Origin: a virus
Virus record (IMG/VR): IMGVR_UViG_3300032086_003911
Coordinates: 1-36,694 of that record
DNA: 36,694 bases
Direction: 5' to 3' (one strand)
Of the stretch, positions 1 to 6,870 are shown one piece after another (position 1 is the first letter of the stretch; the number at the start of each line of letters is the position of its first letter). Both the position numbers and the translations under genes were made by a program. The notes beneath the pieces are model-generated. The model ran no database searches. It was given only the letters and a program-made list of their open reading frames with translations, and had not been told where the DNA came from.

Positions 1-1281
1 GTGTTAAATCAGTTAACATTAAAAGAATCTCATGTTAAAGAAACTGAGATTTTCGAACATAACCCTTCAGAGTTAACCGTTGAACCGGTTATTAATTCCG
101 CTGACATAGATCTATATACGCCGCTTCCTGATATTAGTAGTAAAGGTAGGCCACTCTCTACTATTGAAAACTTGAGAGAAGTTTGTAAAAGATTAGGTGT
201 GATAGTTAGGTACCATGTTGTAAAAAAAGAACATGAAGTGCTGATACCTAGAGAATCCTTTAGTAAAGATAATTACAGCAACGCCTCAATTGCATGGCTC
301 ACCTCTTGGTGCTCACGCTTTAATATGCCGATAGGTCAAATAGGTGACTATCTAATTTATATTGCTGATAAAAATCAATATAACCCTGTTTGCGAATGGG
401 TTAAATCAAAATCTTGGGATGGTGTGAAGCGTTTTGATGATTTTTTAAACACTGTCGAAGCGGAAGATAACAACTTGAAGAACATTTTCATTAAACGTTG
501 GATGCTCGGTGCTATTGACGCTGCTTTTAACCCACACGGGGTAAGTATAAAAGGTATATTAGTATTTCAAGGTGCACAGGACGTCGGTAAAACATCTTGG
601 TTGCTTAGCCTTGTACCAGACGAATTAGGAGTAGTTAAAGAGGGCGCCTTACTCGACCCTAAAGACAGGGATAGTATCAAACAGTGTACGTCTGACTGGC
701 TTGTTGAGTTAGGTGAGCTTGATGCAACATTCCGTAAATCTGATATAGCTCAGTTAAAAGCGTATATCCCACGCAACACTGACAGTATCAGACTACCTTA
801 CGCCAGAAAGGATTCTGAATTCTCTCGTCGAACAGTTTACTTTGGTAGTGTTAATCCAAGAGAGTTCCTAGGCGATCCGACGGGTAATAGTCGATTTTGG
901 ACCGTAGCCTGTGTAAAAATCAATTATAAGCACAAGTTCGATATGCAACAGGTTTGGGCCGAAGTTTATGAGATGTACAAAAACGGTGAAAGACAACACC
1001 TGACACCCGAAGAGCAGACTCTCAGGAACGATAATAACGAAGAATTCACCGTTATTGATCCAATCGATGAGCGTATCAGAACGAAACTTGATTGGAGCTC
1101 TGATAAAGAGTCATGGTTATTTATGACAACCTCTGATGCTCTTTCTAAATGTGGTTTAGATAGGATTGGTAAAGCTGATATAACCAGGGCTGCTAATATA
1201 ATTAGAGCATTAAACGGAAGAATATGTAAAAGAACAGCAGGAAAAAGACTTTTACTTGTCCCTCCCCCGGTCCAGGAGTGA
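1..1281 (+). CDS. VapE-type P-loop ATPase/helicase of the replication module
   Basis: This is a 426-residue protein of the virulence-associated E (VapE) family, P-loop ATPases that partner with TOPRIM or AEP primases in phages and satellites and probably act as replicative helicases. Visible motifs are Walker A GAQDVGKT (residues 191-198), an acidic Walker B-like stretch VELGELD (235-241), and the family signature GSVNPREFLGDPTGNSRFW (282-300) with its sensor and arginine-finger residues. It starts at GTG at base 1; if the window is circular, an in-frame TTG immediately precedes it and a TGA lies four codons before that GTG, so the N-terminus is essentially complete. The primase gene reading in from the right end would overlap it by 38 bases, which implies coupled translation. 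A terminator follows about 60 bases downstream. VapE genes also occur in satellites, but here a full virion gene set is present. Confidence 0.88.
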   Translation: MLNQLTLKESHVKETEIFEHNPSELTVEPVINSADIDLYTPLPDISSKGRPLSTIENLREVCKRLGVIVRYHVVKKEHEVLIPRESFSKDNYSNASIAWLTSWCSRFNMPIGQIGDYLIYIADKNQYNPVCEWVKSKSWDGVKRFDDFLNTVEAEDNNLKNIFIKRWMLGAIDAAFNPHGVSIKGILVFQGAQDVGKTSWLLSLVPDELGVVKEGALLDPKDRDSIKQCTSDWLVELGELDATFRKSDIAQLKAYIPRNTDSIRLPYARKDSEFSRRTVYFGSVNPREFLGDPTGNSRFWTVACVKINYKHKFDMQQVWAEVYEMYKNGERQHLTPEEQTLRNDNNEEFTVIDPIDERIRTKLDWSSDKESWLFMTTSDALSKCGLDRIGKADITRAANIIRALNGRICKRTAGKRLLLVPPPVQE

Positions 1282-1340
1282 TACACTATGTGTTCCAATA
1301 CCCCTAAGTTATTGGTCTCCGTCATATCCCGTTATGACTC

Positions 1341-1363
1341 AGCGCCCTTCGGGGCGCTTTTTT
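1341..1363 (+). terminator. Intrinsic terminator after the primase/VapE operon
   Basis: A GC stem AGCGCCC/GGGCGCT-type hairpin with a TTCG-like loop is followed by TTTTTT on the plus strand. It lies after the ATPase stop and before the convergent dNMP-kinase-like gene, so it ends the right-to-left-junction operon. A second small inverted repeat, GTCATA/TATGAC with loop TCCCGT, sits just upstream at 1321-1338. Confidence 0.85.
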
Positions 1364-1397
1364 ATTTGTATAACTGATAATTTAAATTTATCCTAAT

Positions 1398-1889
1398 TTA
1401 GGATATATATCCGGCGTATTTAGCGAATTTAATTAACTGGTTCCGTAACTTACGTACACCAAAGTTATTGTCTATGAAGTACATGATTTTAGGATCGTAA
1501 TCGATCTTCATTGTTGAATCAGTAGTCATTACCCTGTTTCTACCGTCAACCCAAAGAATATGATCGAATAAGTGACGACAAGCTTCAAACTCCTCATCGC
1601 AACGCAACCCTACATAAATATGATACTTGGATAAGATTTCCCTGCATAAGGTAGATTTGTCAGGATAATTCAACAAACTAATAGCCTCTTTCCATAGTTG
1701 GCGACAATTATATCTATCTAAAAATAGTTCATTTTTATCTTTAATACCCCTGGCTTGTGATATGACAGGATATATACAATCTAAAGCGGCATAAGAACTA
1801 CTTATAAACGTAAGATTAGTCTCATCAGAAAGTATTTCAGCAGCTGTGTCTTTACCATGTTGTCCGTGACCGAGGATTAAAATACTCAT
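1398..1889 (-). CDS. Deoxynucleoside monophosphate kinase-like protein
   Basis: This 163-residue cytoplasmic P-loop protein has the N-terminal motif GHGQHGKDT (residues 7-15), typical of phage dNMP kinases and related nucleotide kinases that raise the dNTP pool for phage replication. A C-terminal segment LFDHILWVDGRNR resembles the part of such kinases that checks the base or forms the lid. It is shorter than T4-type dNMP kinases (about 240 residues), so substrate range cannot be assigned. The start ATG at 1889 has AAAGGAAC about seven bases upstream. It is the last gene of the minus-strand run and converges on the plus-strand terminator. Function is by motif only. Confidence 0.7.
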   Translation of the reverse strand: MSILILGHGQHGKDTAAEILSDETNLTFISSSYAALDCIYPVISQARGIKDKNELFLDRYNCRQLWKEAISLLNYPDKSTLCREILSKYHIYVGLRCDEEFEACRHLFDHILWVDGRNRVMTTDSTMKIDYDPKIMYFIDNNFGVRKLRNQLIKFAKYAGYIS

Positions 1890-1905
1890 AGATGTTCCTT
1901 TAAAA

Positions 1906-1933
1906 TGTATAATTAAATATCTACAAATGTCTA
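1906..1933 (-). promoter_or_regulatory. Putative sigma70-type promoter for the kinase-like gene
   Basis: On the minus strand TAGACA (-35, 1933-1928), a 16-bp spacer and TATACA (-10, 1911-1906) precede the gene starting at 1889. The -35 hexamer lies inside one arm of the AAATGTCTA inverted repeat, which would let a bound protein block it. Confidence 0.4.
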
Positions 1934-1955
1934 AAGTTTGTATATCTAGACATTT
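1925..1955. repeat. Inverted repeat AAATGTCTA, operator-like
   Basis: AAATGTCTA (1925-1933) and its exact reverse complement TAGACATTT (1947-1955) are separated by 13 bp. This is a nine-base perfect dyad with one half-site per helical face, a layout typical of a dimeric repressor site. It overlaps the candidate -35 box of the adjacent minus-strand gene. Confidence 0.5.
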
Positions 1956-1956
1956 A

Positions 1957-1996
1957 CGGCGAGATTCGCCGCATAATTTAATAGGTTTAAACCTAT
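1957..1996. repeat. Hairpin plus 16-bp perfect palindrome between two minus-strand genes
   Basis: CGGCGA-GAT-TCGCCG (1957-1971) is a compact GC hairpin. Immediately after it, ATAGGTTTAAACCTAT (1981-1996) is a perfect 16-bp palindrome containing the stop codon of the phosphoesterase-like gene. Neither is followed by a clear U-tract, so they may slow or process the transcript rather than terminate it, or be protein sites. Confidence 0.45.
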
Positions 1997-3531
1997 AATT
2001 GCCGCATTAAAGGACTGAGTTTGTCTTTGATAATGCTAAATTGTCCTCGTTTACCGTTGGGGTAGATGATTGTATGGGTGTTTAACCAGGACGAATAACC
2101 CTGTGCGTAATACATACCTAGAGCAGAAGTACCATTCTGGTAACATCCTTTTTCAATCATAGGACTGTGACCGTGACCAATGACAGTTTTATAGCCAGTT
2201 TTACTAAACGATTTAGCACTACCTCTAGAACCATTTGGTCCTTTGTCACCATGCTGTGTTAAGTCAATGTCGTGAAGTATAAATTCATCGTTATATCCAA
2301 CAAATTTAACTGTGTTACTGCAGTATTTCTCAATAAACAACCTAAATAGGTTACCGTCTCCGCCAGCTATTAAGTCTTCTCTGAGCATTCCTGCTAATTC
2401 TGTATACAAATTTATGTTTACAGGGTCGTTATGCGGCTTGAATCGATTAAACCACTGGTTAAGATGGTTGTTGTGGTTACTGTCCACCACTACCGCGTTA
2501 GGTTTATCGAATAGAAAGTCAACTGACTTCATTAACTCTGCGCGAATACACCATTCTTTTTCTATCGATTTTTTAAGAAGAAATACAGTATCCTTAGAAT
2601 TATGATGGGAACCAATATGATGGTCGTGCAAATCATGATAAACCTCATACTTAGGTAATAAAGAACGTCTGACTTGATCCAATAATTTACGAGTCCTGTC
2701 TTCCAAAAATCGAACATGTGTGTCTCCAAAACTAATAGCGCTTACGGGTCCAAGTTTCTGTACTCGATTAGGGGTGTAGTATTTATTGAATAGTGCTATA
2801 CCATCACCGTCATAATGAAGTTGAGTAATCCAAAAACTGTCACCTTCAATCTCTATTAGTACGGCACTTACGGAATGGTGAAACCTGGCGTTCTTACCTT
2901 TTGATGAATTTCCATAGTTCTCTGTAGAGATGGTTCCTGTGGTGTGCATCATTTTAGGAAAAGCCCATTTCGGGGTAGCTACAAGCTCCATAGCAACCTG
3001 AGGATGTCCGAATATTTCGGATTGAATACCGCCAGCATGGTTTTTACCAGATAGAGGGTTGAGAACAGTGTGTTCAATTTTTGTATCCCCACGGATACAG
3101 ATCGATTGGTTGAGACTTACATCACCATTGCATAAAAAGGGAAGTATCTCTTGAGGCCAGGTATATCGATGCTGAATACCTTGCTTAACCATATTAGGAT
3201 TCTTGTAATAGGTCGGGATGACTAAGTAACACGCCTTTAACTTAGCAGCCATGTTAGTTAAAGTTTGATGCGCTTCTTTAACTAAGGGTGTGTCATTAAC
3301 GGCTGAAGTAATAATAAACCGCTTATGCTTACGTATCTCCCCGACCCTAAACTTGGGAAGTATTTGCGGCTCTGAGTAAAGTGGTTTGGTTGTCCTATGT
3401 TTACATTTGTTACAAACCCATCTTGGTTTACCTGATGTGGCTGTGTCGCCAAGTTTTTTAAACATCCCTGCGTGACCGCATTCTGGACAAAATAAATCTT
3501 TTCTGATTCTATCTGGACTTACACGTGGCAT
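1993..3531 (-). CDS. Zinc-ribbon metallophosphoesterase, T5 A1-like
   Basis: This 512-residue protein has an N-terminal four-cysteine zinc ribbon (C15, C18, C40, C43) and a C-terminal calcineurin-like phosphoesterase core. Core motifs in order are FGDTH (268-272), DLHDHH (300-305), DSNHNNHL (350-357), QHGDKG (427-432) and GHGHS (452-456), which together supply the usual two-metal ligands. Phage T5 A1, an early protein needed for host DNA breakdown and full DNA entry, belongs to this type, so an early nuclease role is the best guess. The start is supported by AACGGGAG about nine bases upstream. It has its own promoter region and lies in an early minus-strand block. Substrate is not shown by the sequence. 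Confidence 0.72.
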   Translation of the reverse strand: MPRVSPDRIRKDLFCPECGHAGMFKKLGDTATSGKPRWVCNKCKHRTTKPLYSEPQILPKFRVGEIRKHKRFIITSAVNDTPLVKEAHQTLTNMAAKLKACYLVIPTYYKNPNMVKQGIQHRYTWPQEILPFLCNGDVSLNQSICIRGDTKIEHTVLNPLSGKNHAGGIQSEIFGHPQVAMELVATPKWAFPKMMHTTGTISTENYGNSSKGKNARFHHSVSAVLIEIEGDSFWITQLHYDGDGIALFNKYYTPNRVQKLGPVSAISFGDTHVRFLEDRTRKLLDQVRRSLLPKYEVYHDLHDHHIGSHHNSKDTVFLLKKSIEKEWCIRAELMKSVDFLFDKPNAVVVDSNHNNHLNQWFNRFKPHNDPVNINLYTELAGMLREDLIAGGDGNLFRLFIEKYCSNTVKFVGYNDEFILHDIDLTQHGDKGPNGSRGSAKSFSKTGYKTVIGHGHSPMIEKGCYQNGTSALGMYYAQGYSSWLNTHTIIYPNGKRGQFSIIKDKLSPLMRQL

Positions 3532-3566
3532 TTCTAACTCCCGTTGTTAAATTTGCAAGGAAATCC

Positions 3567-3579
3567 CGAGTGTCACTCG
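3567..3579. repeat. Palindrome CGAGTGTCACTCG in the leader of the phosphoesterase gene
   Basis: CGAGTG-T-CACTCG is a perfect six-base dyad with a single central base. It lies between the candidate promoter (3596-3624) and the gene start at 3531, an operator-like position just downstream of transcription start. Confidence 0.4.
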
Positions 3580-3595
3580 ATGTAGTTATATACTC

Positions 3596-3624
3596 ATAAT
3601 ATTATATAAAGTGTTGTTTAACAA
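3596..3624 (-). promoter_or_regulatory. Candidate sigma70 promoter for the phosphoesterase gene
   Basis: On the minus strand TTGTTA (3624-3619), a 17-bp spacer and TATTAT (3601-3596) precede the gene by about 65 bp. The rest of 3532-3705 contains no credible gene. Confidence 0.5.
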
Positions 3625-3705
3625 TAGTATTTATGGGGGATATGTATTATTTTGTAGTAAATGCTCTCGTTATGGTCTATTTGTGCAAGTAATTGTTGCA
3701 TAAAT

Positions 3706-3730
3706 AAAAAAAGCACCCGCTCGGGGTGCT
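3706..3730 (-). terminator. Intrinsic terminator of the 3.8-7.2 kb minus-strand operon
   Basis: On the minus strand AGCACCC-CGAGC-GGGTGCT is followed by seven T residues. It lies downstream of the winged-helix gene (ends 3778) and insulates the small-gene operon from the phosphoesterase gene. Confidence 0.85.
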
Positions 3731-3777
3731 CAAAACTACAGGAGTAACAATGTAATAACATTATAAAATAATTAGTT

Positions 3778-4086
3778 TTATCTGTCCAATAAGTATTGAA
3801 AAGGTCCCTGCTTATGTTTAAAACTGATGATGGGCACATTAACGAATCTTTTAGCTGTAACCACTGGAGAAAAACAGTAAGTATAGTAATGAACAGGGTT
3901 TCCACCAGTACCTGGCACAGCTATTTTTATATAACCTTCTTGTCGAAAATGATTTAACGCTCTCAGTACTGTTCGCCTGTTATATCCGTATGCTTCGGTT
4001 ATTTCATTAACACTTACCGGTTTTTCTGAAATTTTTATAAAATCTAATACGTATTCTCTTATAAGCTCTTTTCTTTTCTCCGTCAT
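3778..4086 (-). CDS. Small winged-helix DNA-binding protein, probable regulator
   Basis: This 102-residue protein has an N-terminal helix-turn-helix: residues about 24-53, KPVSVNEITEAYGYNRRTV and then LRALNHFRQEGYI, followed by a beta-wing region. The pattern is that of replication-initiator-like or MarR/ROK-type winged helices, and no enzymatic domain is visible. The start at 4086 has a strong TAGGAGGT SD. It is the last gene of the minus-strand early operon, just before the terminator. It is the better of two candidate DNA-binding proteins in this genome to act on the early operators or the TGACACC array; that link is inference. Confidence 0.6.
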   Translation of the reverse strand: MTEKRKELIREYVLDFIKISEKPVSVNEITEAYGYNRRTVLRALNHFRQEGYIKIAVPGTGGNPVHYYTYCFSPVVTAKRFVNVPIISFKHKQGPFQYLLDR

Positions 4087-4094
4087 AAGACCTC

Positions 4095-4271
4095 CTAAGT
4101 TAAAGTTACTAGTGGTACAAGTACTTTTTTAAGATGTATTTCGTTCTCATCTAACTGGTTAAACAGATCTACTACTATGCCGTCTGCAGCCAGGTGGATG
4201 GGTGGGTATTTAGCTATGAGTTTATTCAAAGCGAACCAAGCTTTATCTGACACGGTACTTATCTCTTCCAT
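4095..4271 (-). CDS. Small hypothetical protein, 58 residues
   Basis: The start is taken at ATG 4271 because ACCGGAGGAG stands at proper spacing; an in-frame upstream ATG at 4304 lies inside the preceding mini-ORF and has no SD. The product begins MEEISTVSDKAWFALNKLI, is acidic at the N-terminus and probably helical, with two hydrophobic stretches too short for a membrane span. No family is recognised. Only eight bases separate its stop from the winged-helix start. Confidence 0.6.
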   Translation of the reverse strand: MEEISTVSDKAWFALNKLIAKYPPIHLAADGIVVDLFNQLDENEIHLKKVLVPLVTLT

Positions 4272-4276
4272 ATTAA

Positions 4277-4324
4277 TCACTCCTCCGGTTTCCCGATGTA
4301 CCATTCTAAGTCAAATGGGATCAT
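4277..4324 (-). CDS. Possible 15-residue mini-cistron
   Basis: The peptide MIPFDLEWYIGKPEE starts at an ATG that overlaps the stop of the upstream gene (ATGA arrangement) and ends within the SD of the next gene (GGAGGAGTGA). It could simply couple translation of the two flanking genes. Too short for domain evidence; it may not be a functional product. Confidence 0.35.
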   Translation of the reverse strand: MIPFDLEWYIGKPEE

Positions 4325-4554
4325 GAGCGTTCCTCAACTTTAATAGGACCATTTTCTTCTATCGCATCTATTAATTCTTGCGCGGACTCTATCCCTGCGT
4401 CACGTAGTCCGCGCAAGTACGGTAAATCTTCATTATCTAAAGTAATATCCACGTGACAATATGCCGAACATTTCCTAAGCGCATGCTTTAAATCGATGTT
4501 TGTTATACAATTATCATCATTAATTACAGGGTTCCAGTATAAATTGGTGCTCAT
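4321..4554 (-). CDS. Small acidic hypothetical protein, 77 residues
   Basis: The product has two cysteines within CSAYCHVDI and an acidic C-terminus (DAIEENGPIKVEERS). No membrane segment or known motif is visible. The start has an excellent SD (GGAGGTGAT), which is the end of the upstream gene, so the two are translationally coupled. Function unknown. Confidence 0.65.
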   Translation of the reverse strand: MSTNLYWNPVINDDNCITNIDLKHALRKCSAYCHVDITLDNEDLPYLRGLRDAGIESAQELIDAIEENGPIKVEERS

Positions 4555-4787
4555 TAATCATCACCTCCGAAATCTTTTGAAAAATCGTCCATTGGGTTAG
4601 GTTCAACACACCCCGCTTTTAGTAGTGTTTGTTTTGAGCATTCAATATCTAATAGTATCTTTTCATTTTCAATAACAGCGTCTTCTAATTGATCCACTAA
4701 AATGGAAAAATCATAAAGGCTTTTTAAACACATAAGTGTTACGAAAATACCTAATGCCAAAATCAATGTGAACTCTAATTTAATCAT
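4554..4787 (-). CDS. Small single-pass membrane protein, 77 residues
   Basis: One hydrophobic N-terminal segment (about residues 5-24, FTLILALGIFVTLMCLKSLY) is followed by a charged helical region likely to form a coiled coil (DQLEDAVIENEKILLDIE) and an acidic tail ending DFGGDD. This predicts an inner-membrane anchor with a cytoplasmic or periplasmic helix. The gene starts inside the last codons of the preceding gene (8-bp overlap). No family is recognised. Confidence 0.65.
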   Translation of the reverse strand: MIKLEFTLILALGIFVTLMCLKSLYDFSILVDQLEDAVIENEKILLDIECSKQTLLKAGCVEPNPMDDFSKDFGGDD

Positions 4788-4953
4788 TAGTACACCCCCC
4801 GTAGCATGTTTTATCGTCTCGCATTACCACTTTGTAACAATTAGGTATACGACTTTCAGCGTTTAACCGATCGCATGCTTTGATCGCTTTTTTCTGTGTG
4901 TTACGTACAACCATCACATCACCGAATTTACTTTCAACTTGCCATGTAATCAT
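4780..4953 (-). CDS. Small hypothetical protein, 57 residues
   Basis: Reading on the minus strand from ATG 4953 gives a basic N-terminal half (MITWQVESKFGDVMVVRN) and a C-terminal part with three cysteines (NC, TC, GGC) that might bind a metal. The start is preceded by GAACGGGAGAAC, the extended early ribosome-binding motif. It is the first gene after the promoter near 5000 and overlaps the following membrane-protein gene. No function can be assigned. Confidence 0.6.
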   Translation of the reverse strand: MITWQVESKFGDVMVVRNTQKKAIKACDRLNAESRIPNCYKVVMRDDKTCYGGCTND

Positions 4954-4985
4954 AACGTTCTCCCGTTCGTTTCAGTAAGTTAATC

Positions 4986-5014
4986 GTATACCTTTTGCTA
5001 TAAAATAGCAACAA
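4986..5014 (-). promoter_or_regulatory. Internal early promoter with AT-rich palindromic spacer
   Basis: On the minus strand TTGTTG (5014-5009) and GTATAC (4991-4986) are 17 bp apart; an alternative pair is TTGCTA with TACGAT. The spacer contains GCTATAAAATAGC (4997-5009), within a TTGCTAT-AAA-ATAGCAA dyad, closely related to elements in the promoters at 7.2, 28.7 and 33.4 kb. The -10 match is weak. Confidence 0.45.
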
Positions 5015-5024
5015 CTATTATGGG

Positions 5025-5624
5025 TTAGTTTGAGTTGTCTACTTCATAGTTAGTTGTTTTTACATCGTCAACAAACGAGCAATCTACTCTTTTACCGTTC
5101 TCAAAGGTGAAACTCTCAAGCATTTTGCGAGATTCTGGTATGAAACACATGCTTAATAAAGCCAGGTCAGGGTGTCCAATAGCCAAGAATGATTCGGCAT
5201 TTAATCTAGCCTCACAGTTAGCATCTTCGAACGAGCCACTCAGTGATAAGCCAAATGCGCTACTTTGAGTACCTGCGCCAACACCGTATCGACAACCGCG
5301 ATGGTTAACCGTACCAGGTGTTGCGTTAGCGGTAGGTGGTGGAATGTCCGATTTTTCTTGTACCACGCTTACTGATTGCTCACCATTAGCCTCACTGACT
5401 GCTTTACCGCCTTTGGCTTTACTGCTGCTGCGTGATTTAGCGTCACCACCTGTTGCTTTACTACGACTGCTACTCTTGCTGGTGCTATCAGACGTACTAT
5501 TGCTGTCGGAACTAGATTCCGAGGTGGTATTTGTCCTTGGTGTAGCGTTAGCTGGCGTGATCAAGTAACAACTCAATGCGAAAATTACAAAACTTATTAA
5601 AATGAAAAATAATTTCTTACCCAT
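5025..5624 (-). CDS. Exported protein with Ser-rich linker and C-terminal Cys domain
   Basis: The start is placed at ATG 5624 (MGKKLFF) because GGAG lies at correct spacing; the in-frame ATG 12 bases upstream (5636) has none. The N-terminus is a clear signal peptide (residues 1-28, KK, hydrophobic core, then ITPANA as cleavage site). A low-complexity Ser/Asp/Lys/Gly linker follows (about 30-95), then a globular C-terminal domain with four cysteines (GCRYG, NCEAR, SMCFI, VDCSF) that could form two disulfides in the periplasm. The C-terminal domain resembles uncharacterised exported proteins seen in other tailed phages. A role in envelope modification or exclusion of other phages is only a guess. 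Confidence 0.68.
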   Translation of the reverse strand: MGKKLFFILISFVIFALSCYLITPANATPRTNTTSESSSDSNSTSDSTSKSSSRSKATGGDAKSRSSSKAKGGKAVSEANGEQSVSVVQEKSDIPPPTANATPGTVNHRGCRYGVGAGTQSSAFGLSLSGSFEDANCEARLNAESFLAIGHPDLALLSMCFIPESRKMLESFTFENGKRVDCSFVDDVKTTNYEVDNSN

Positions 5625-5700
5625 CGTTATCTCCATAAATATGATCCAAAGTTAAATAAATTACTGCTGCAAAAATAAATGCTGCTAAAATTAATGTCAT
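5617..5700 (-). CDS. 27-residue single-span membrane peptide
   Basis: The minus-strand ORF encodes MTLILAAFIFAAVIYLTLDH followed by IYGDNDG. It is one hydrophobic helix of about 18 residues with a short acidic tail. AAACGGGAA precedes the ATG, its start overlaps the upstream stop (ATGA), and its own stop overlaps the ATG of the exported-protein gene. Tight coupling on both sides supports real translation. Function unknown. Confidence 0.55.
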   Translation of the reverse strand: MTLILAAFIFAAVIYLTLDHIYGDNDG

Positions 5701-5993
5701 TTCCCGTTTCTCCTTTTATAATCCCTTAAAGTTTCGTCTCTCTGCCTCATGTATTTATCACGTACAGCTATCACATTAGCGTCGGGCAGTGTTTTTAACC
5801 TACTGGTAGGTATCATAGCGCCGAACATTGTGAAGCTCACGTCGTTAGTTATATGCGTTCTACCACAAATATGGCATTTGACCTCTATACCATCAGGATT
5901 ACGTTCGCCACCTTCGATGTGCACCACCTTACCTATCTCAGCAGTACTACCACAGCATGGCATAGGTCTAGTTATCATTGCGTTGTATCCCAT
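5697..5993 (-). CDS. Small zinc-binding-type protein, 98 residues
   Basis: The product has a CC pair (PMPCCGS, about residues 12-15) and a CHIC motif (about 40-43), which together could coordinate zinc, followed by a basic, helical C-terminus (YMRQRDETLRDYKRR). This predicts a cytoplasmic zinc-ribbon or knuckle protein that may bind nucleic acid. It starts after GAACGGGAGAAAG. It overlaps the preceding small gene at its 5' end and the membrane peptide at its 3' end. Family not recognised. Confidence 0.62.
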   Translation of the reverse strand: MGYNAMITRPMPCCGSTAEIGKVVHIEGGERNPDGIEVKCHICGRTHITNDVSFTMFGAMIPTSRLKTLPDANVIAVRDKYMRQRDETLRDYKRRNGK

Positions 5994-6126
5994 TACTTTC
6001 TCCCGTTCGGTTATTGTCTTCCTTAACTAACTTTGCGATCAGCTCAGGGTCGTCTTTCACTACTTGTTTGAATGCGTTACTTAACGTCCCATTTTTAATA
6101 AGTGCTTCCAGTTCTTTCTCCGTCAT
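5968..6126 (-). CDS. Small hypothetical protein, 52 residues
   Basis: The minus-strand ORF from ATG 6126 encodes a charged, probably helical product beginning MTEKELEALIKNGTLSNAFK. The SD region is AAACGGGAGCC. The last 26 bases overlap the start of the zinc-binding-type gene, and the motif AACGGGAGA serving that gene is read here as codons. No domain recognised. Confidence 0.5.
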   Translation of the reverse strand: MTEKELEALIKNGTLSNAFKQVVKDDPELIAKLVKEDNNRTGESNGIQRNDN

Positions 6127-6139
6127 GTTTGGCTCCCGT

Positions 6140-6451
6140 TTAAAAGTATTGAGACCGCTCCCTAATGGTTTCTTTACCGTCGTATTCTGTTATTTCCCAG
6201 TCAACCCCATCAGGCACTTCTGCGATTCTTAATCTTGTAAATCCGGAGGCTGCGTCTGTACCTAATTCCTCAACAACTCTCACTAAAATAGGGTGCGACC
6301 TAAATGCATAACGATTATCATCTTTACGAAAGTGACGATTCATGCTGTAATCACACTCAAAGTTAGTACCCGCGTATTTATTAAAAAGTTCGACGGCTTT
6401 TTTCGATAGCCTGAAACCGCCGAAACAGTTATTAATTACTACTTTTTGCAT
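6140..6451 (-). CDS. Conserved phage protein of unknown function, 103 residues
   Basis: The N-terminal pattern VVINNCFGGFRLSKKAVELF and the C-terminal pattern VDWEITEYDGKETI are typical of a widely distributed small phage protein of unknown function, also found in myoviruses and siphoviruses. The family usually has about 90-120 residues, so this copy is full length. The start has AAACAGGAGAAAG, a one-base variant of the early motif. It lies in the minus-strand early operon. Biochemical role not known. Confidence 0.72.
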   Translation of the reverse strand: MQKVVINNCFGGFRLSKKAVELFNKYAGTNFECDYSMNRHFRKDDNRYAFRSHPILVRVVEELGTDAASGFTRLRIAEVPDGVDWEITEYDGKETIRERSQYF

Positions 6452-6481
6452 TACTTTCTCCTGTTTAAGTTCTGTTAAAAA

Positions 6482-6500
6482 TGTATAGTCATGCTATACA
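6482..6500 (-). terminator. Weak hairpin with T tract inside the small-gene operon
   Basis: TGTATAG/CTATACA with a 5-base loop is followed by ATTTTT when read on the minus strand. The stem is AT-rich, so termination would be partial at best; it may act as an attenuator or a transcript-processing hairpin between the 49- and 103-residue genes. Confidence 0.35.
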
Positions 6501-6503
6501 AAA

Positions 6504-6653
6504 TTAACCTTTCATGTTCACTATTGTAATCATGTACCTACGATAACCACATATATTGTTACGTCTCTCCACTTTCTGTTCCGTCAACCTCACACTGCTT
6601 GATAATGCTCCCGGCACTACTTCATTTAAATCTAAATCAAATATTGTATACAT
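6504..6653 (-). CDS. Small hypothetical protein, 49 residues
   Basis: The minus-strand ORF starts MYTIFDLDLNEVVPGALSSS and ends VNMKG. Its C-terminal half is basic (EQKVERRNNICGYRRY). The start is preceded by AAACGGGGGC, a G-extended form of the early ribosome-binding motif. Overall composition suggests a small cytoplasmic protein. No family recognised. Confidence 0.5.
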   Translation of the reverse strand: MYTIFDLDLNEVVPGALSSSVRLTEQKVERRNNICGYRRYMITIVNMKG

Positions 6654-6702
6654 ATTAGCCCCCGTTTAGGTTGGTTAACTTCGGTTTGACTACTTAAACG
6701 TA

Positions 6703-6870
6703 CTACTTAAAAAACTCCATTGCTTGTAAATAACTTGATGCTTTTAATACACGGTTTTCTTCTTTGTCCAGTACTAAATCCGCGTTATCTTTTGTGCGAC
6801 GCCATTCGTAGAATTCGTTGCTCATGTAAAATCTGGCGTTTTCAAATGCTGTTTCTAGTTTTTCGATCAT
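6703..6870 (-). CDS. Small hypothetical protein, 55 residues
   Basis: The minus-strand ORF begins MIEKLETAFENARFYMSNEF and ends YLQAMEFFK. It is charged, aromatic-rich and predicted mostly helical. The start has a strong SD (TAAGGAGAGG), which also contains the stop of the 21-residue membrane peptide gene, showing coupled translation. Function unknown. Confidence 0.55.
   Translation of the reverse strand: MIEKLETAFENARFYMSNEFYEWRRTKDNADLVLDKEENRVLKASSYLQAMEFFK

Noticed and set aside
1-1281. VapE as a sign of a satellite or pathogenicity-island element
   Set aside because: Complete portal, capsid, nozzle, fibre and lysis genes and no integrase indicate an autonomous phage.
966-1325. 119-codon minus-strand frame with an AACGGGA-like sequence before its ATG
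   Set aside because: It is antisense to the conserved C-terminal part of the VapE ATPase, its composition is Ser/Leu-rich without domain pattern, and a terminator hairpin lies just upstream. The motif match is also part of a small inverted repeat.
3618-3905. 95-codon minus-strand frame over the terminator and winged-helix gene
   Set aside because: It overlaps the better supported winged-helix gene in another frame and reads through the terminator stem.
5344-5568. Leu-rich 74-codon plus-strand frame
   Set aside because: It is the complement of the Ser-rich linker of the exported protein; the Leu bias is a by-product.
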